Notes: a model not told the origin generated them from the letters alone. 64,000 nt of DNA from Zymoseptoria tritici IPO323 (GCF_000219625.1 NC_018217.1:2108001-2172000), one strand, 5' to 3'; shown: positions 11,216-21,608, numbered from the stretch's first letter. A program made the numbers and translations.

Positions 11216-11902
11216 ACAAAGGTAGACGCTAACGCTTTGCTGGGCTTTAAGAAGCCGCTGCTTCAACTGCTCGAGCAGCTCTTGCAGAGAAGTGATCTGC
11301 TCTTGAAATTAAGTATATTCTGCCTAAAGTATCTCGCACCGCTGCTCGGGACCCGACTTTACTACACCTAGCATGCGGAATTCCTTAAGGAGATCTTTAA
11401 GCTCGAAGGAAAGCGACCTTACTCTGTTAGCATATAGGTTCTGCTAAGCGATTAGCTCCTCTAGCTGTTCGCGTTTAGGAGAGATCTTGTCTAAACTCTT
11501 TACCTGCTGTTATTAGATCTTCTCTTGCTCTTGCAGAAGCTGTAAGTACTTATCTAAATTCTAGCTTTCCTGTTTGACGACTTGCTCGAGCCTAGTAATG
11601 AAGACATGTTGCTTAAGTCGAAGCTGCTCTTGCTCTTCGACGAGTTGCTTCATCTCGCAAAACATTTGCTTTGTTATGTTAACGCGTCTGTCTCGAGCTT
11701 TGGAAGTCTCTTTAGGTTGTGCAGGTGAACTTGTTCCATATCCCTGGTTCAAGTTGCGTGTGAATAACGACAAAACGTTCTCTAGCGTGCCGAGAAGCTC
11801 CGAACTTGCGCCATTGGCGGCGATCATCTTGTCGTCGAGCTTGGACGACAATGTGCTCGAACTGTGTTTCAGCGTCTTGGACGTTCTAATCTTAAGCTCT
11901 TC
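11216..11902 (-). pseudogene. coiled-coil 3' half interrupted by in-frame stops
   Basis: Directly continues the frame of the 215-aa gene upstream. The text is Gln/Leu/Glu-rich coiled coil throughout (for example KQMFCEMKQLVEEQEQLRLK and ITSLQELLEQLKQRLLKAQQ) but is broken by seven stops: TAA at 11903-11905, TAG at 11561-11563, TAA TAA at 11510-11515, TAG at 11444-11446, TAG at 11324-11326 and TAA at 11309-11311. Every one is TAA or TAG in a Gln-rich context and becomes CAA or CAG by a single C-to-T reversal. The frame ends at a TGA at 11213-11215. The 11220-11560 part is also richer in TA dinucleotides than the flanks. Interpreted as RIP-like or deamination decay of a once longer coiled-coil gene. 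Confidence 0.6.
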
Positions 11903-12550
11903 TTAGTCCATCTTGTTGGAACTTCCGCCAACAGTCGTTTCGGCCTTGATCTCGTCGTCGGCAGGGGTGCAAGGTAGAGTAGGTGATCCAAGCACAGTTC
12001 TGCTAGAAACTTCCGGTTTCAAGTTCTGCTGTGTCGGCACAGCGATCTGTCCTAGGCTCAGATGACCCAGGGTAGGTTCTACGGCAGCATTGACGCCCTC
12101 GTGGTCGTGTTGTAAGACGTCGTGGGTGCCCAAACTCATCAGCTTTTTCTCACTCACGTCTTGCTTTGTCTCTACGTGGTCGGACTTCGTTAAGACATGA
12201 GCGGTATCAGTTGCTTCGTGAAGTCTCTTCGTCGTGTCGAGGAGCAGGCGTGTGATGTTCAGGGCAGTCTCGACCTCCTCAGTTTGGCCGTGAGCGTAGA
12301 AAGCGCGCGAAGAGGACCAGAGGGTATTCGCCTGGCGAAGAGCGTTCGCTGCTTCTTCGTCGACAGAACAGCCAGCTAGCAGAATCAGGAAGGAGAGTGA
12401 TGAACTGTTGTCGATGGTCTTGAGGTAATGCCTGACAGCATCGGCGCACTCCTCGAGTTTGCCGCTCTGGTAGAGCTTGCGACACGCTTGGTAGTTTGCA
12501 ATGTACTCTTCTGCACGCTGCAACGAGCGAGCAGTGGTGCTGTCGGCCAT
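11903..12550 (-). CDS. hypothetical protein, possibly truncated, 215 aa
   Basis: Starts MADSTTARSLQRAEEYIANY on the minus strand. The first 120 residues are predicted helical, with a TPR-like look (EEYIANYQACRKLYQSGKLEEC); the rest is polar and probably disordered. It stops at TAA 11903-11905, but the same frame continues beyond for another 225 codons of coiled-coil-like sequence with further stops, so the 215-aa product is probably the surviving N-terminal part of a larger protein. No known family recognised. If still expressed it would be a soluble protein without signal peptide. Confidence 0.6.
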   Translation of the reverse strand: MADSTTARSLQRAEEYIANYQACRKLYQSGKLEECADAVRHYLKTIDNSSSLSFLILLAGCSVDEEAANALRQANTLWSSSRAFYAHGQTEEVETALNITRLLLDTTKRLHEATDTAHVLTKSDHVETKQDVSEKKLMSLGTHDVLQHDHEGVNAAVEPTLGHLSLGQIAVPTQQNLKPEVSSRTVLGSPTLPCTPADDEIKAETTVGGSSNKMD

Positions 12551-14031
12551 CTTCGGTCAATGGGTGATGCTGTATCGATGGTATTGGTGTGCTGAAGTCG
12601 TGATGGATCCGAAATCAGAGGATGAAATTTGCCCTCACCAAACACGTATCAGCTCCCGTCCCGCAAGCCACTGCTTTCCTGCCGCAAACAAACACCGCCT
12701 ACCCCTCCATCCTGCCTCACCGGCGAGACTCCGGCAGCCCCTCAATGCTACCTATATATTTATCAAATTCTTGCAGCCAATCACCGAACAACTAGTAACG
12801 ACTGTTCCCGTTCTGTGCGTCTTATCGAATTCAACATTTGGTACCCGGCATTGATGGTTCTGCCCTTTGGAGAAGCCTAGTTTGGGCAGTCTGCGGAGAC
12901 TGTGACTGGTTCGGTTAGTCGGGTTTGGGGAGTGAGTTGGAGTAGCTACCCAGCTCCGGGTATTGGTTGTAAACATCTTTTTTTGCTTATCCTTAAGGCG
13001 ATAGGAGGTCGCGAGTTCGATTCGTGGCTTGGATTTCGTTTTTGCGCGCGACGACCAGCGAGATCATCGGTATCGGCTGACTTGTTGTTCTCTCATCTTC
13101 CACGGGGAAGGGAGAAGTACTCCAAGTCGTCAAAATGTCTCGAATCATTCTTTGTTGTGGCTCTTGGATCTGTATTGGATAGTGTCAGACTTCTTACCAA
13201 ACCGAGTCGGTTCCTCCACCGATGCGTAGCCGCCAAGCATACCTTTTCCGCGCTAGTGGGATTTTTTGGACACGCGCTCGGCGAGGTGCTCGATCAGCTT
13301 CGATGGGACCGTCATCGTGCAGTTCTCAGGAGGCAGTCGGAATGGAGCTCCCGGATCATGGTCGGTCCACCGATTCTTTGCACATCTGTCTTTTGGGAAC
13401 CAGAGCGAAGGCCGATCGATTGCTAACGGGGAGAGCTGTAGATTGAATCATCAGTCATCAGCGTCGATATCAGGAGGTTCGAGAGCGCTGAAAGTGACAA
13501 GTAGACTGTTTCTGCTCACGGATCAAGCAGTCATGGTCGTATGTATCTGGCTTTGGTTGCATCTGAGGCATCTGAGCAAAGAAGTGGTGACCCGGATTCT
13601 TCCTTTCTCAGCTGACAGGTGCTCTATTAGAAGCACGTACATCGAGTGGTAGTGCGGCTCATCATTCAAATACCAGCGATGAAGCGACGAGCCGGGCAAT
13701 TGCCCATGGACAACCGAACTGAGACCACTCAAGAGACAATAGCAGATGCGCTAGACGAGGTGAAGTGAAGTGAAAATCGGCTTCACCTCGGGATTATCGG
13801 CTTGCTGACAAACCATGTGCTCCACCTCCACCTCGGCCGTGTCGACGACCTCACAACCATTTCACGGTCCTCACATCTCTCTTCACTCTTGCTTATGGAA
13901 TACTATCCAACTGCGGCTCAGAAGAAGACGCCCGCTGCGATCCGAAAATCTGAGCGACCATTGATCACGAATCGAGCTCTCTCCGCTGACCCGGACATCT
14001 TCAACACCATTTCTATCGTATATACACCAAC
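12551..14031. other. long intergenic region
   Basis: About 1.5 kb without a supported gene, between the coiled-coil gene (minus) and the Old Yellow Enzyme (plus). It contains a TGAAGTGAAGTGAA microsatellite near 13762 and a tRNA B-box-like stretch near 13012-13024 that does not fold as a tRNA. Short frames in 13000-13750 on both strands are not convincing. Confidence 0.45.
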
Positions 14032-15405
14032 ATGGCCACCTCAGAAAAGCTCTTCGTCCCAATCAAACTCGGCCAGAAAACCCTCACGAACAGAATTGTA
14101 ATGGCAAGAAAACTGAAGGGCAGAACGCCTGCAGCTGTCCAGAATTGTCTCTCGGGCTCCGCCAGCAGGTCTTAATCTGCCCTTATACCCTGTCCGAACT
14201 ATTGCCAACCCTTCCGCCCTTCTGTTTTAGGCCCCTCTAACACGCTTTCGCGCCGACGCCCAGCACAACCCGTCTCCTCTAGCAGCCGAATACTACGCCC
14301 AGCGAAGCTGTATTCCAGGTACATTGCTAGTAACAGAAGCAATTTTCATTTCGCCCTCCGCAGGCGGCTACGCTTCCATCCCCGGCATCTGGTCCGCTAG
14401 CCAGATCGCCGGGTGGAAGACCATCGTCGACGCCGTGCATGCCAAGGGAGGTGTGCTGTTTGCGCAGCTGTGGAGTCTTGGGCGGGTTGCGAAGGGCGAT
14501 GTGTTGAAAGCGGAGGGAGCAGGCGAGGTCCATTCGGCGAGTGCGATTGCGGTGGATGCCGGGCAGACGAATGTAGGCGAGGGGATGAGTGTGCCGAAAG
14601 CCATGACGGTGGAGGAGATCAAGGCGAGGGTGGAGGAGTATGCGCAAGCGACGAGGAACGCGATGGAAGCGGGTTTTGATGGGGTGGAGATTCATGGTTC
14701 GTACTTCCTTGCCACTTCCAGGGAACTGCCGCTGACGGAGATTCTGTGGTAGGTGCAAATGGCTACCTTATCGATCAATTCTTCCAATCCGTTTCCAACG
14801 TGCGCACAGACGTCTACGGCGGCTCCATCGAATCCCGCTCTCATTTCGGGCTAGAAGTCACCCGCGCCTGCATAGCTGCCTGCAATGGTGACTCTTCCCG
14901 TGTGGCAATCCGGCTCTCGCCCTTTGGTCGTTTCCAAGGAATGGGAATGGATGATCCGGTACCGCAATTCGACTACATCGTCCAGGAAATGCGGAAATTG
15001 GACCTGGCGTATCTACATCTGATCGAAAGTCGAGAGTCTGGCAGCGCGGCGGATGGAGTATATTTCTCCACTGGTACGACGGAGTTAGCGCCTTTCATTG
15101 AGACATGGGGTGCGGAGAAGCCGATTATTTTGGCCGGGGGCATGGACCCGCAGAAGGCGAAGTGGGTGGTTGAGGAGGTGGCTACAGGGAATAATGTCCT
15201 ACTTGGATGGGGCCGCTATTTCATTTCGACACCAGATTTGGCCTACAGGTTGAAGCATGGGCTGGAGCTGAACAAGCGGAAGACGTTTTACTCAGCCGGC
15301 GAAAAAGGACTGCTGGACTATCCATTCAGCGAGGAGTTCCTTCAAGCGCAGAAAGAAGGCAAGGGTTTTGGCTTTGACGCAGAGGGAAAAGCGAGTCGAC
15401 TATGA
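14032..15405 (+). CDS. NADH:flavin oxidoreductase, Old Yellow Enzyme family
   Basis: Three exons, 14032-14103, 14231-14696 and 14753-15405; 396 aa. Intron 1 (127 bases) is GC-AG: the exon ends ATG and the intron begins GCAAGA and ends TTTTAG, restoring NRIVMAPLTRFRA, the conserved OYE start. Intron 2 (56 bases, GTTCGT...TAG) restores HGANGYLIDQF. The protein is an FMN-dependent ene-reductase fold: LFVPIKLGQ at the N-terminus, the HxxN pair and the following Tyr of HGANGY that bind the substrate oxygen and act as proton donor in yeast OYE1, the DVYGGSIESRS block, and the C-terminal phosphate-binding GWGRYFISTPDL. Physiological substrate unknown. No cluster partner is nearby. Confidence 0.9.
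14104..14230 (+). other. GC-AG intron
   Basis: Intron of the Old Yellow Enzyme gene with GCAAGA at the donor and TTTTAG at the acceptor. The neighbouring GT at 14099 (GTAATG) would delete the conserved Val-Met of NRIVMAPLTR and shift the frame, so the GC donor fits better. Confidence 0.75.
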
Positions 15406-15487
15406 TTCAAACACTTAAACAATACATACATATGAGATTCCAGTCAGCTACAAAGCTTGAACAACAGACAAGACAGCTTTTCCCTCA

Positions 15488-17863
15488 TCACCTCGTCCAA
15501 GTCTCCTCCTCGACCCACATTCCCTCCAGATCCCCTCTATCTCTCCACCGTCCCTTCTTCTTCCCCGCTTGACTACCCTTCCTCTCCGCCGCACTATCCC
15601 CCTCTGAAGTCCCATAAATGGACACACCCCTCATATATGACCCTCTCCTACCGTCAGCGGTCCTAATCAGCAACGGCTCCCTCTGCGCCATGGAGCTCCT
15701 CCTTCCACCCATCCCTTGGCGTGGCAAGATCCTACCATTCGCGCCGATAGAAGGCTTTCCAGGCCGCAATTGAAAGAAGACAAGCAAAGCTGTTATAGAA
15801 ATGGAAAGCGGGATAAGAGCGATGGCGTATCGCCAGTTCGAATCCATGCCCATTATGAGTGTGCCTGGCATGAGGAGTAGCACGAAGGTGGTGGCGACTA
15901 GGCCGATGTTGGTTCCGATGAAGACCGCTTGCACGAAACGTCGCTTCCATTTCCCGGATTTGTCTTCTACGCCGACTACTTCCTCGTCTCTCTCGCCGAT
16001 GGGAAGGAGCCAGCTCATCTCCCTCGCTCTCGCCTGAGCATAAGCCTGGTTGTGGAACGGGAAGCGAGGACCGAGATAAGGTGGTGGATCGGAGAGGCAC
16101 TGTTTCCGACTTTTATCTTGAAACCGTCCTTTCGGCGCGGTCGAGGGATCGCGACGTGGAGGTGGGCGTGGGGTGGAGAAGGAGACTTTGTTCTGTGTTT
16201 TGGGCATGGTGAGCGGCGCGGTTGAAGCTAGGGAGCTCTTTCTGATCGGGTCGAGGGACAGAGTGAAGCCATCCGAGCAGGCAGGGGAGGGAAAGGGGCA
16301 TGGTGTGCGCAGGCGGATTTGTGGCTGGTTTGCGGCCTTACGATTCTTTTTAATAGCGACGGTGTATGGTGAGGCATCGGGCGGAAGTGACCAGGGGTTG
16401 CAGTAGTTGGCGACTGTGGACAGGAAGCCGGGTTCTGTCGAGGTTTTTTCCATTTCGCAGAATGCGCAGCAGGTCTGGATTTCGCCGTGCCGTGGGTTGA
16501 GCCTCTGGTATGACAGTGCGGGATACGAGAAGTCGGCGACTTGTTCTCTGCTTGGTATCCGTCGAATAGATTTGTGTCCCGCTATCTTTGTCCTTTCAGT
16601 GTGGTCTGGAACTTGCTCTCCCGGTGGTTTGGGCCGAGGATTTTTGTGTCGGCGAAATTTATCTTTGTATCGATTTCCGTGTGGATCTTGCTCGTCATAG
16701 AGCTTCGTTGCTCGGACGAGCTGTGAATTTGGTGCCGGTTCGGGATTTGAGATCGATGCTAGAGCCTTTTCAGCTGCCAGGAGAGAGTTGACAGCTGTGG
16801 TCTCACAGTCCAGCGGGTGTCCAAAACTCGCATGAGATGCAGTAGAAGTGTCAGAATCTCTGCGTAGCACAGCTTGCACTGCTGGAATCTTCTGGTAGAG
16901 TGAAGTGTGAACGCGATTCTCAACGTGCTTGTTGATGACCTCTGCTTCGACAATCTTTCCGCTAGGCTCGAGGGAGATGGAGAGTGCTCGTGTACGGGCG
17001 GCACTCGGCGGAGACTTGCGTTGGGTATCGTGCTCTAGAGGGACAAAGGAGAATCTTTGGAGAGCTTGTGTTGCGTCGAGATCTCGTTCGAGTAGGCGGT
17101 CATCAAAAGTAGTGGGTTCACCAAATTCAATTTCGTAAACGTATCCTTCGTCGCTGGACTCAGAGTCATCTTTGCCAGTCGAGACTGCCTCTTGTGCACC
17201 AAGACCAGGACTCGGAAGAGCAGAATTGAGCGTCAACGGCGAGATGGCCTCATCGCTGACGAGTTCGTCCGTATGGAGCCAACGCTCGCTGCGGAAGGAC
17301 AAGCCAGAGGTCGACTTGGGAGACAATGAAGTGTCATTGAGTACGACTGAAGGCCGCGGCTCGTTGATCGAAGGGATGTCGGCTCGAGGAAAGAATTCGT
17401 GCGTGGTCTCGTTCGAGAAGGGGGTGGCGGCAGGTGCACTGGCTCCAGGAATTGGGATGTGAATCAGATCTGCTTCCGTACCGCCATTAGCGAGATAGCT
17501 GTCCACATGATCTCGCGACAAGTGGTTCACATTCCTCAGAGATTGAACGTGTCTCGAGACTTGTTCAGCGGGCATCTTCTGGGTGGGGGAGGACAGAATC
17601 CGTTGACTCGTAGAATGGAGCTGGTCGTCGTGGCCGGAATCCACCACTGGCTGTTTGCCGGCTCGCTTGACGCCGTATGGTATGGCATATCGATCTTCGG
17701 TGTATCGGACCGCATCAGAAGCTGTCCGAGGGTGGTCTTGGAGACCCTGCGGCCGCGCAGCTTCATACTTCCTGGCCAATGCTCCAGCATCGATGCTTTT
17801 GTCTCGATTTGCGGTCCAGGCTGAATCGTTGCGGTAGCCTGCTGGAATGTCTTTGGACTCCAT
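15488..17863 (-). CDS. hypothetical membrane protein, about 791 aa
   Basis: Long minus-strand frame, MESKDIPAGYRNDSAW... The first 600 residues are polar, Ser/Pro/Arg-rich and probably disordered. Two hydrophobic segments at about 643-670 and 678-699 form a membrane hairpin, followed by a basic Gly/Arg-rich tail of 92 residues ending EEETWTR. Just upstream of the ATG the frame continues as RLPSASTDTNEEA directly after a good acceptor (CTTTTCAG, exon edge at 17902), so the true start may lie in a 5' exon not identified with certainty. Family not recognised; similar disordered proteins with a C-terminal membrane hairpin are common in Pezizomycotina. It converges with the OYE gene, ends 82 bases apart. 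Confidence 0.7.
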   Translation of the reverse strand: MESKDIPAGYRNDSAWTANRDKSIDAGALARKYEAARPQGLQDHPRTASDAVRYTEDRYAIPYGVKRAGKQPVVDSGHDDQLHSTSQRILSSPTQKMPAEQVSRHVQSLRNVNHLSRDHVDSYLANGGTEADLIHIPIPGASAPAATPFSNETTHEFFPRADIPSINEPRPSVVLNDTSLSPKSTSGLSFRSERWLHTDELVSDEAISPLTLNSALPSPGLGAQEAVSTGKDDSESSDEGYVYEIEFGEPTTFDDRLLERDLDATQALQRFSFVPLEHDTQRKSPPSAARTRALSISLEPSGKIVEAEVINKHVENRVHTSLYQKIPAVQAVLRRDSDTSTASHASFGHPLDCETTAVNSLLAAEKALASISNPEPAPNSQLVRATKLYDEQDPHGNRYKDKFRRHKNPRPKPPGEQVPDHTERTKIAGHKSIRRIPSREQVADFSYPALSYQRLNPRHGEIQTCCAFCEMEKTSTEPGFLSTVANYCNPWSLPPDASPYTVAIKKNRKAANQPQIRLRTPCPFPSPACSDGFTLSLDPIRKSSLASTAPLTMPKTQNKVSFSTPRPPPRRDPSTAPKGRFQDKSRKQCLSDPPPYLGPRFPFHNQAYAQARAREMSWLLPIGERDEEVVGVEDKSGKWKRRFVQAVFIGTNIGLVATTFVLLLMPGTLIMGMDSNWRYAIALIPLSISITALLVFFQLRPGKPSIGANGRILPRQGMGGRRSSMAQREPLLIRTADGRRGSYMRGVSIYGTSEGDSAAERKGSQAGKKKGRWRDRGDLEGMWVEEETWTR

Positions 17864-17989
17864 GGCTTCTTCGTTCGTGTCCGTACTCGCGGAAGGGAGT
17901 CTCTGAAAAGCAGGATGGCCGGGTGAGGAAGGGTCATATTGCTAATATCAATCGAGACCACCCCCTCATCATGGAAGTGGTAGAGGTCC

Positions 17990-18314
17990 GTCATAATGAA
18001 TAATCCTTTCCCAGACTAATGAAGAACCGGGCAGATGATATGAATGAAAGGAAATGTGCTTACCAGCTCCAGTACCAGAGACTTGGAGGTAGCTAGCGAG
18101 AACACGTGAAGGGAGTCATCGGCTTGTCTTTCTGTCACCGGAGTTCAACAAGAACTTCGCAGACGCACAAGGCTGCACTGCCAGCATCGAGCCAATGATA
18201 CAGTAGGACCACCTGCTTGAGATCTTCGTCTCGCCGCCTCATAGCAGCAGCTGTGATGAAGCCCAGAAGCTCGTTCTGGTGAGCGCGAAAGTTCTCCGCC
18301 TCAAGCTGTACCAT
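17990..18314 (-). pseudogene. protein-like fragments upstream of the 791-aa gene
   Basis: Minus strand. ATG 18314 opens a 59-codon frame (MVQLEAENFRAHQNELLGFI...) that ends at TGA 18135-18137. Immediately after, another frame reads VTERQADDSLHVFSLATSKS and LVLEL up to a GTAAGC donor near 18063, and after a CATTAG acceptor SGKGLFIMTDLYHFHDEG. The pieces look like one protein split by small frameshifts or unmodelled introns. They may be 5' exons of the 791-aa gene or the tail of the decayed gene at 18310-19053. I could not decide between these. Confidence 0.3.
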
Positions 18315-19053
18315 GGCTCATGCCACAACCAGACATTTCGCGGCCGTCTTTCAATCGAGTTTCGGCAAGACTTGACTGTTCAAAAGCTGTCATCGGGATG
18401 ACCAGATGGATCTTTGTACCTCGTGTTGATCGTGGAAGAAGTCTCTTCAGCTCTTCAGCTGGTCTGAGGCTGAGGTGCGTTAAAATTGCGATCTCTGGTC
18501 GAGAAGTTCAAGTCAGATCCTGGCCGAGAAGCGGTGTGTACCGGCGCCCATCATCTGTGCCGCCGCACCGTTCCGGATAGAGAGGTGCAAGGCCTGCGCT
18601 GACTTGATTGACATCGATGGGAGTTTCGATGAAGATGATGGATTGGCCAGTGCTTCGTTGAAAGTGAGGTTCAAAATTCTCACGGCCGACATGGTGATGT
18701 CATTTCTTCCCAGGATCTCTTGGAGTCCATGTCGTCGTCTGCTCCGCGCAGGTATCGTCAGAATCTGACTTGCTCACACGTGCTTGCTCGGAGTCGTCGG
18801 GAACCTCTACAGGAAGCACAGCTTGCGTCCTGTTCCAACGGCGACCCTGCGATCCGTGAGCACTATGCCTCACGTTGGAGATCGTGCCAGTGAGCCAGGC
18901 CAGTGTTTGCATCGGGAACGGCCACTCGTGACAGAGCTGTATCGGACTCACCGGATCAGAGCAGGGTCCGGCAGGATATCGCCAAAGAAAGAGGTAAGAC
19001 TTTGATGAGTTCTTACCGCGGGTTGTCGCTTCCGGTCTGGCATCAAGAAGCAT
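18310..19053 (-). pseudogene. decayed gene with two in-frame TGA stops
   Basis: One minus-strand frame runs from ATG 19053 to TGA 18310-18312 with only two internal stops, TGA at 18700-18702 and TGA at 18508-18510, over about 247 codons. The segments between stops are strongly protein-like, for instance SIIFIETPIDVNQVSAGLAP and THLSLRPAEELKRLLPRS. Each TGA is one C-to-T change from CGA (Arg). The plus strand of the same region has only short frames. The family is not recognised. An alternative is a multi-exon gene whose introns I failed to see, but no GT/AG pair removes the two stops neatly. Confidence 0.4.
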
Positions 19054-19790
19054 ACAGGATCTGCACGGAAAGCAAGGACTAGTGCCCCTGCTCTGAAAAC
19101 ATCACCACCGATACTCCCAGATGGCAGACATCTTCGATTCTCGCGCGGTGAGGTCGTCGATTGAGTTATCCCCATAAGCACTGCTCCCTGTATGCATGGT
19201 AAAGCTTGTGCTTCGATCTGAGCCGGCATGCGCCATCGCTTTGACCTGCTCCGTCTTGTTTCGAGCAGGGAGGACCTTCGCAGACACCTTCAGAGAGGAC
19301 GCTCAGGCCACTCCAATGCGGTGAAGAGGCTGTGCGACTACAGACTACAGGTCTAAGCCCCAAAACAGAAATCAACTGCCATTTCTTAGACCTGGACACC
19401 GACTTTTCCGAGCCAACGTCAGCTCGCAAAGTCTCCCATCACTGCATCAAGAGAGCTTCGATTGGGTTTCTGACGGTAGGTTCTATTCCTGTATCATTAC
19501 ACAGTCTGTACAGCGTAGGAACGGATCGAAGTTTTCGATCGTCCACAGGCGCAAGGGCATGCCTGCGGACGAGTCGGCACTCATCCTGGTCATTGGGCCT
19601 TGAACCTCAGGGCTGAGTCTGAATGTTGACGACTCGAATGCGTTCGTCTCGCTCGCGACTGGGTTCCTACGCGGAATATAAGACCGATGTTCCTGCCCGC
19701 GGGTTTCAACGACTCTGGTATTCAAGCATCATCCTTCCAACCCAAGAACCAAAGGACTTTCATCCACCACTTTCCCCGACCAAGAACAAC
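19054..19790. other. intergenic
   Basis: Upstream of the secreted-peptide nest. A minus-strand frame at 18948-19229 could be a 5' exon of the decayed gene (donor GTAAGA near 19018), but this is unproven. Nothing else seen. Confidence 0.35.
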
Positions 19791-20193
19791 ATGCAGCTCT
19801 CACAGCTCTCCCTCATCTTCGCCATCACGGCGTCATCTGCATTGGCGAACGAGAAGGGCAAGCCTGTAAGACTTCTTCTGCCACATACACCTACTTCAGG
19901 CGCTGAATCGTTCCAGTTCGACACAGGGATTTGCAATCACCAAGATACGAGCTGGGCAAACGGCTATTGCTACGGCTCTGGCGATCACCAATATGATACC
20001 CCTCTGAAGTGCAACGACGTGAGTTGGATACCCGTGGCTCGCACTGCTTCAAGTCGGAAGCTGACCGGGTTCTCGCTGCTTCCAGTATCCAAACGATTGC
20101 CCCGAGGACAACTCGATTTGCTACCTGGACCAAAATAACGCTGGAATGGCCAATTGCGGCCAGGCCAGGCACCCACCGCAGGAACGCGAGTGA
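19791..20193 (+). CDS. small secreted cysteine-rich protein, 94 aa
   Basis: Three exons, 19791-19865, 19917-20018 and 20086-20193, all in phase 0, with introns of 51 and 67 bases (GTAAGA...CCAG, GTGAGT...CCAG). The product begins with a signal peptide (MQLSQLSLIFAITASSALAN) and has six cysteines in the mature part: ICNH, YCYG, KCND, DCPE, ICYL, NCGQ. No intronless frame gives this pattern; the spliced one puts every Cys in frame. Such proteins are typical candidate effectors or antimicrobial peptides of plant-associated fungi, but no function can be claimed. Unrelated in sequence to the two peptides that follow, though it lies in the same 2.7-kb stretch. Confidence 0.7.
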
Positions 20194-21225
20194 TGTCCAA
20201 CATCGACACCGGCTCATAGAGTGCTTCGTTACGGGCGCGGACATCTCCAATATCGGCACAGATACATTCAAGCCATCACGGTGCTTCGACCACTGCGCTT
20301 TGTCACCGGCGCGGCCAGTCCACCACCAACACCACCGTCAACCCCATCAACCCATTGCACCCTGCCCAACATGCCCCTCTCCAATCTCATTCAAGTCACC
20401 ACCGTCGCTGTCACCATCGTCCCAGCTTGCATTTCTGTCAAAGTGATCCCTTGGGGGGAGAGTTTACTCGAACCCCGACGGGTCATCGAATCAAAAGAAG
20501 CGTCCATGCGCACCAAGATTGCATGTCTCAATTTCTCGTGATCACTTGATTGACTGTCAACGTCTGCGCATTCACCCATCTCCGCCATTCGTCTGCAAAC
20601 CTCAAATCTCCTCGCGAGTCCAAGAATACGCTCAAGCCACACATGCACCAACCAGCTTCCAGTTCGCGATGCTTCTTTGCACATATGTCCTCCTGCCTGC
20701 TACAGCCCACAAATCACAGTGTCGATCGATGCGTTCGGCCGATGTGCAGGATTTACCTTAGCCGTGTTACGAGCACATACCTCTTTCGGATGGCACCGCC
20801 GTAGTGAACATCTTTCGAGTGCCGCGCGTGTTGACCGTGTCGCGAAAGTGGAACGATCATCTTCAGTGCTGCTCTTCCGCATGAGTAAGTCCATTGACCG
20901 GGAGTCTCGGTCAAAGTATGCAACCTGCCATCCGCCGCCCGGGATTAATGCAGACTGACGGATGTCCTCGACATGAAAGTTGCTTCGGAAGCGTCGGTCT
21001 CGCCTCCAGGATGCGGCCGGGTACTTGCTCTCTGTCTGGACGCTGCGTAACGTCTGCGCTGACCTGCGCCTGAAATGAGCAGTGCTTTTGCTATCGACTG
21101 TCGACAGTTGAAACTTTTAAGGTGCTCGAGATCGCCATTTGCACGCATGAAGGACATCCCCCAACGAGCAATGACTTCGAGAAAAAATCACAACCCAAAA
21201 CCGGACCAAGAAACAAACACAGACC
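20194..21225. other. intergenic, holds repeat copy A and perhaps a dead peptide gene
   Basis: Contains copy A of the duplicated segment. Just before it, at about 20640-20720, the sequence weakly resembles exon 2 of the peptide gene at 21226, as expected if a third, decayed gene copy once stood here. No intact gene is supported. Confidence 0.4.
20721..21110 (+). repeat. duplicated segment, copy A
   Basis: Aligns with 21609-22020. Best anchors are GTCGATCGATGCGTTCGGCC at 20721 against GTCGACCGATGCGTTCGGCC at 21609, ATGGCACCGC in both, CCGCCGCCCGGGATTAATGC against CCGCCGACCGGGAATGATGC, and ACCTGCGCCT in both. Order and spacing are kept. Divergence is substantial, so the duplication is not recent. 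Confidence 0.65.
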
Positions 21226-21589
21226 ATGCACGCAGCAACATCTACCCGCCTCGGAGCTCTGATCCTCTACGTTTGGATCCATCCCTCCATTGCGAAAGAG
21301 TTCTGCTTGGGCACCTCGGGATGTCTTCACGAATGCCTTGCCATTAGGAGCCAGATAGGCATTGACATGTCAAACCAAGAGAACGTCAGGCTTTACTGCA
21401 GTCGCGTGCAAGTATGCAATCTTTAAGTGTAATAGCTGATTGGGAAGATGTCAAGCTCGATGCACCGATCAGGTACCCTTCAACGTTGAGAGAGAAGGTA
21501 TCTCCCCTCGTACCGATACCGCCTGGCACAAGGACAAGTGCGATGAGTCTTTCTGCCAGAATGGAGGACGTTTTGCGAAGAAGAAATGA
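21226..21589 (+). CDS. small secreted cysteine-rich protein, 100 aa (paralogue 1)
   Basis: Two exons, 21226-21411 and 21473-21589, phase-0 intron of 61 bases (GTATGC...GATCAG). Signal peptide MHAATSTRLGALILYVWIHP, then EFCLGTSGCLHECLA with a Cys-x5-Cys-x3-Cys start, IGIDMSNQENVRLYC, and after the splice VPFNVEREGIS and KCDESFCQNGGRFAKKK. Six cysteines in the mature protein. The first exon is clearly paralogous to that of the gene at 22182 (same MHAAT start, same xGIDMxxQENV core); the C-terminal exon is not. Candidate secreted effector or toxin-like peptide; role unknown. The intron is required, because the unspliced frame stops after three codons and loses the last Cys pair. Confidence 0.7.
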
Positions 21590-21608
21590 TGCATTCGATC
21601 GAAGCGGC

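Noticed and set aside
11216..12550. Stop-codon reassignment (TAA/TAG as Gln)
   Set aside because: Neighbouring confident genes end in TAA and TAG as normal stops, for example HMT1 (TAA) and SLH1 (TAG), so decay is the simpler explanation.
12960..13035. tRNA-like sequence with B-box (GAGTTCGATTC)
   Set aside because: The T-stem does not pair and no matching acceptor stem or A-box was found; at best a tRNA-derived fragment.
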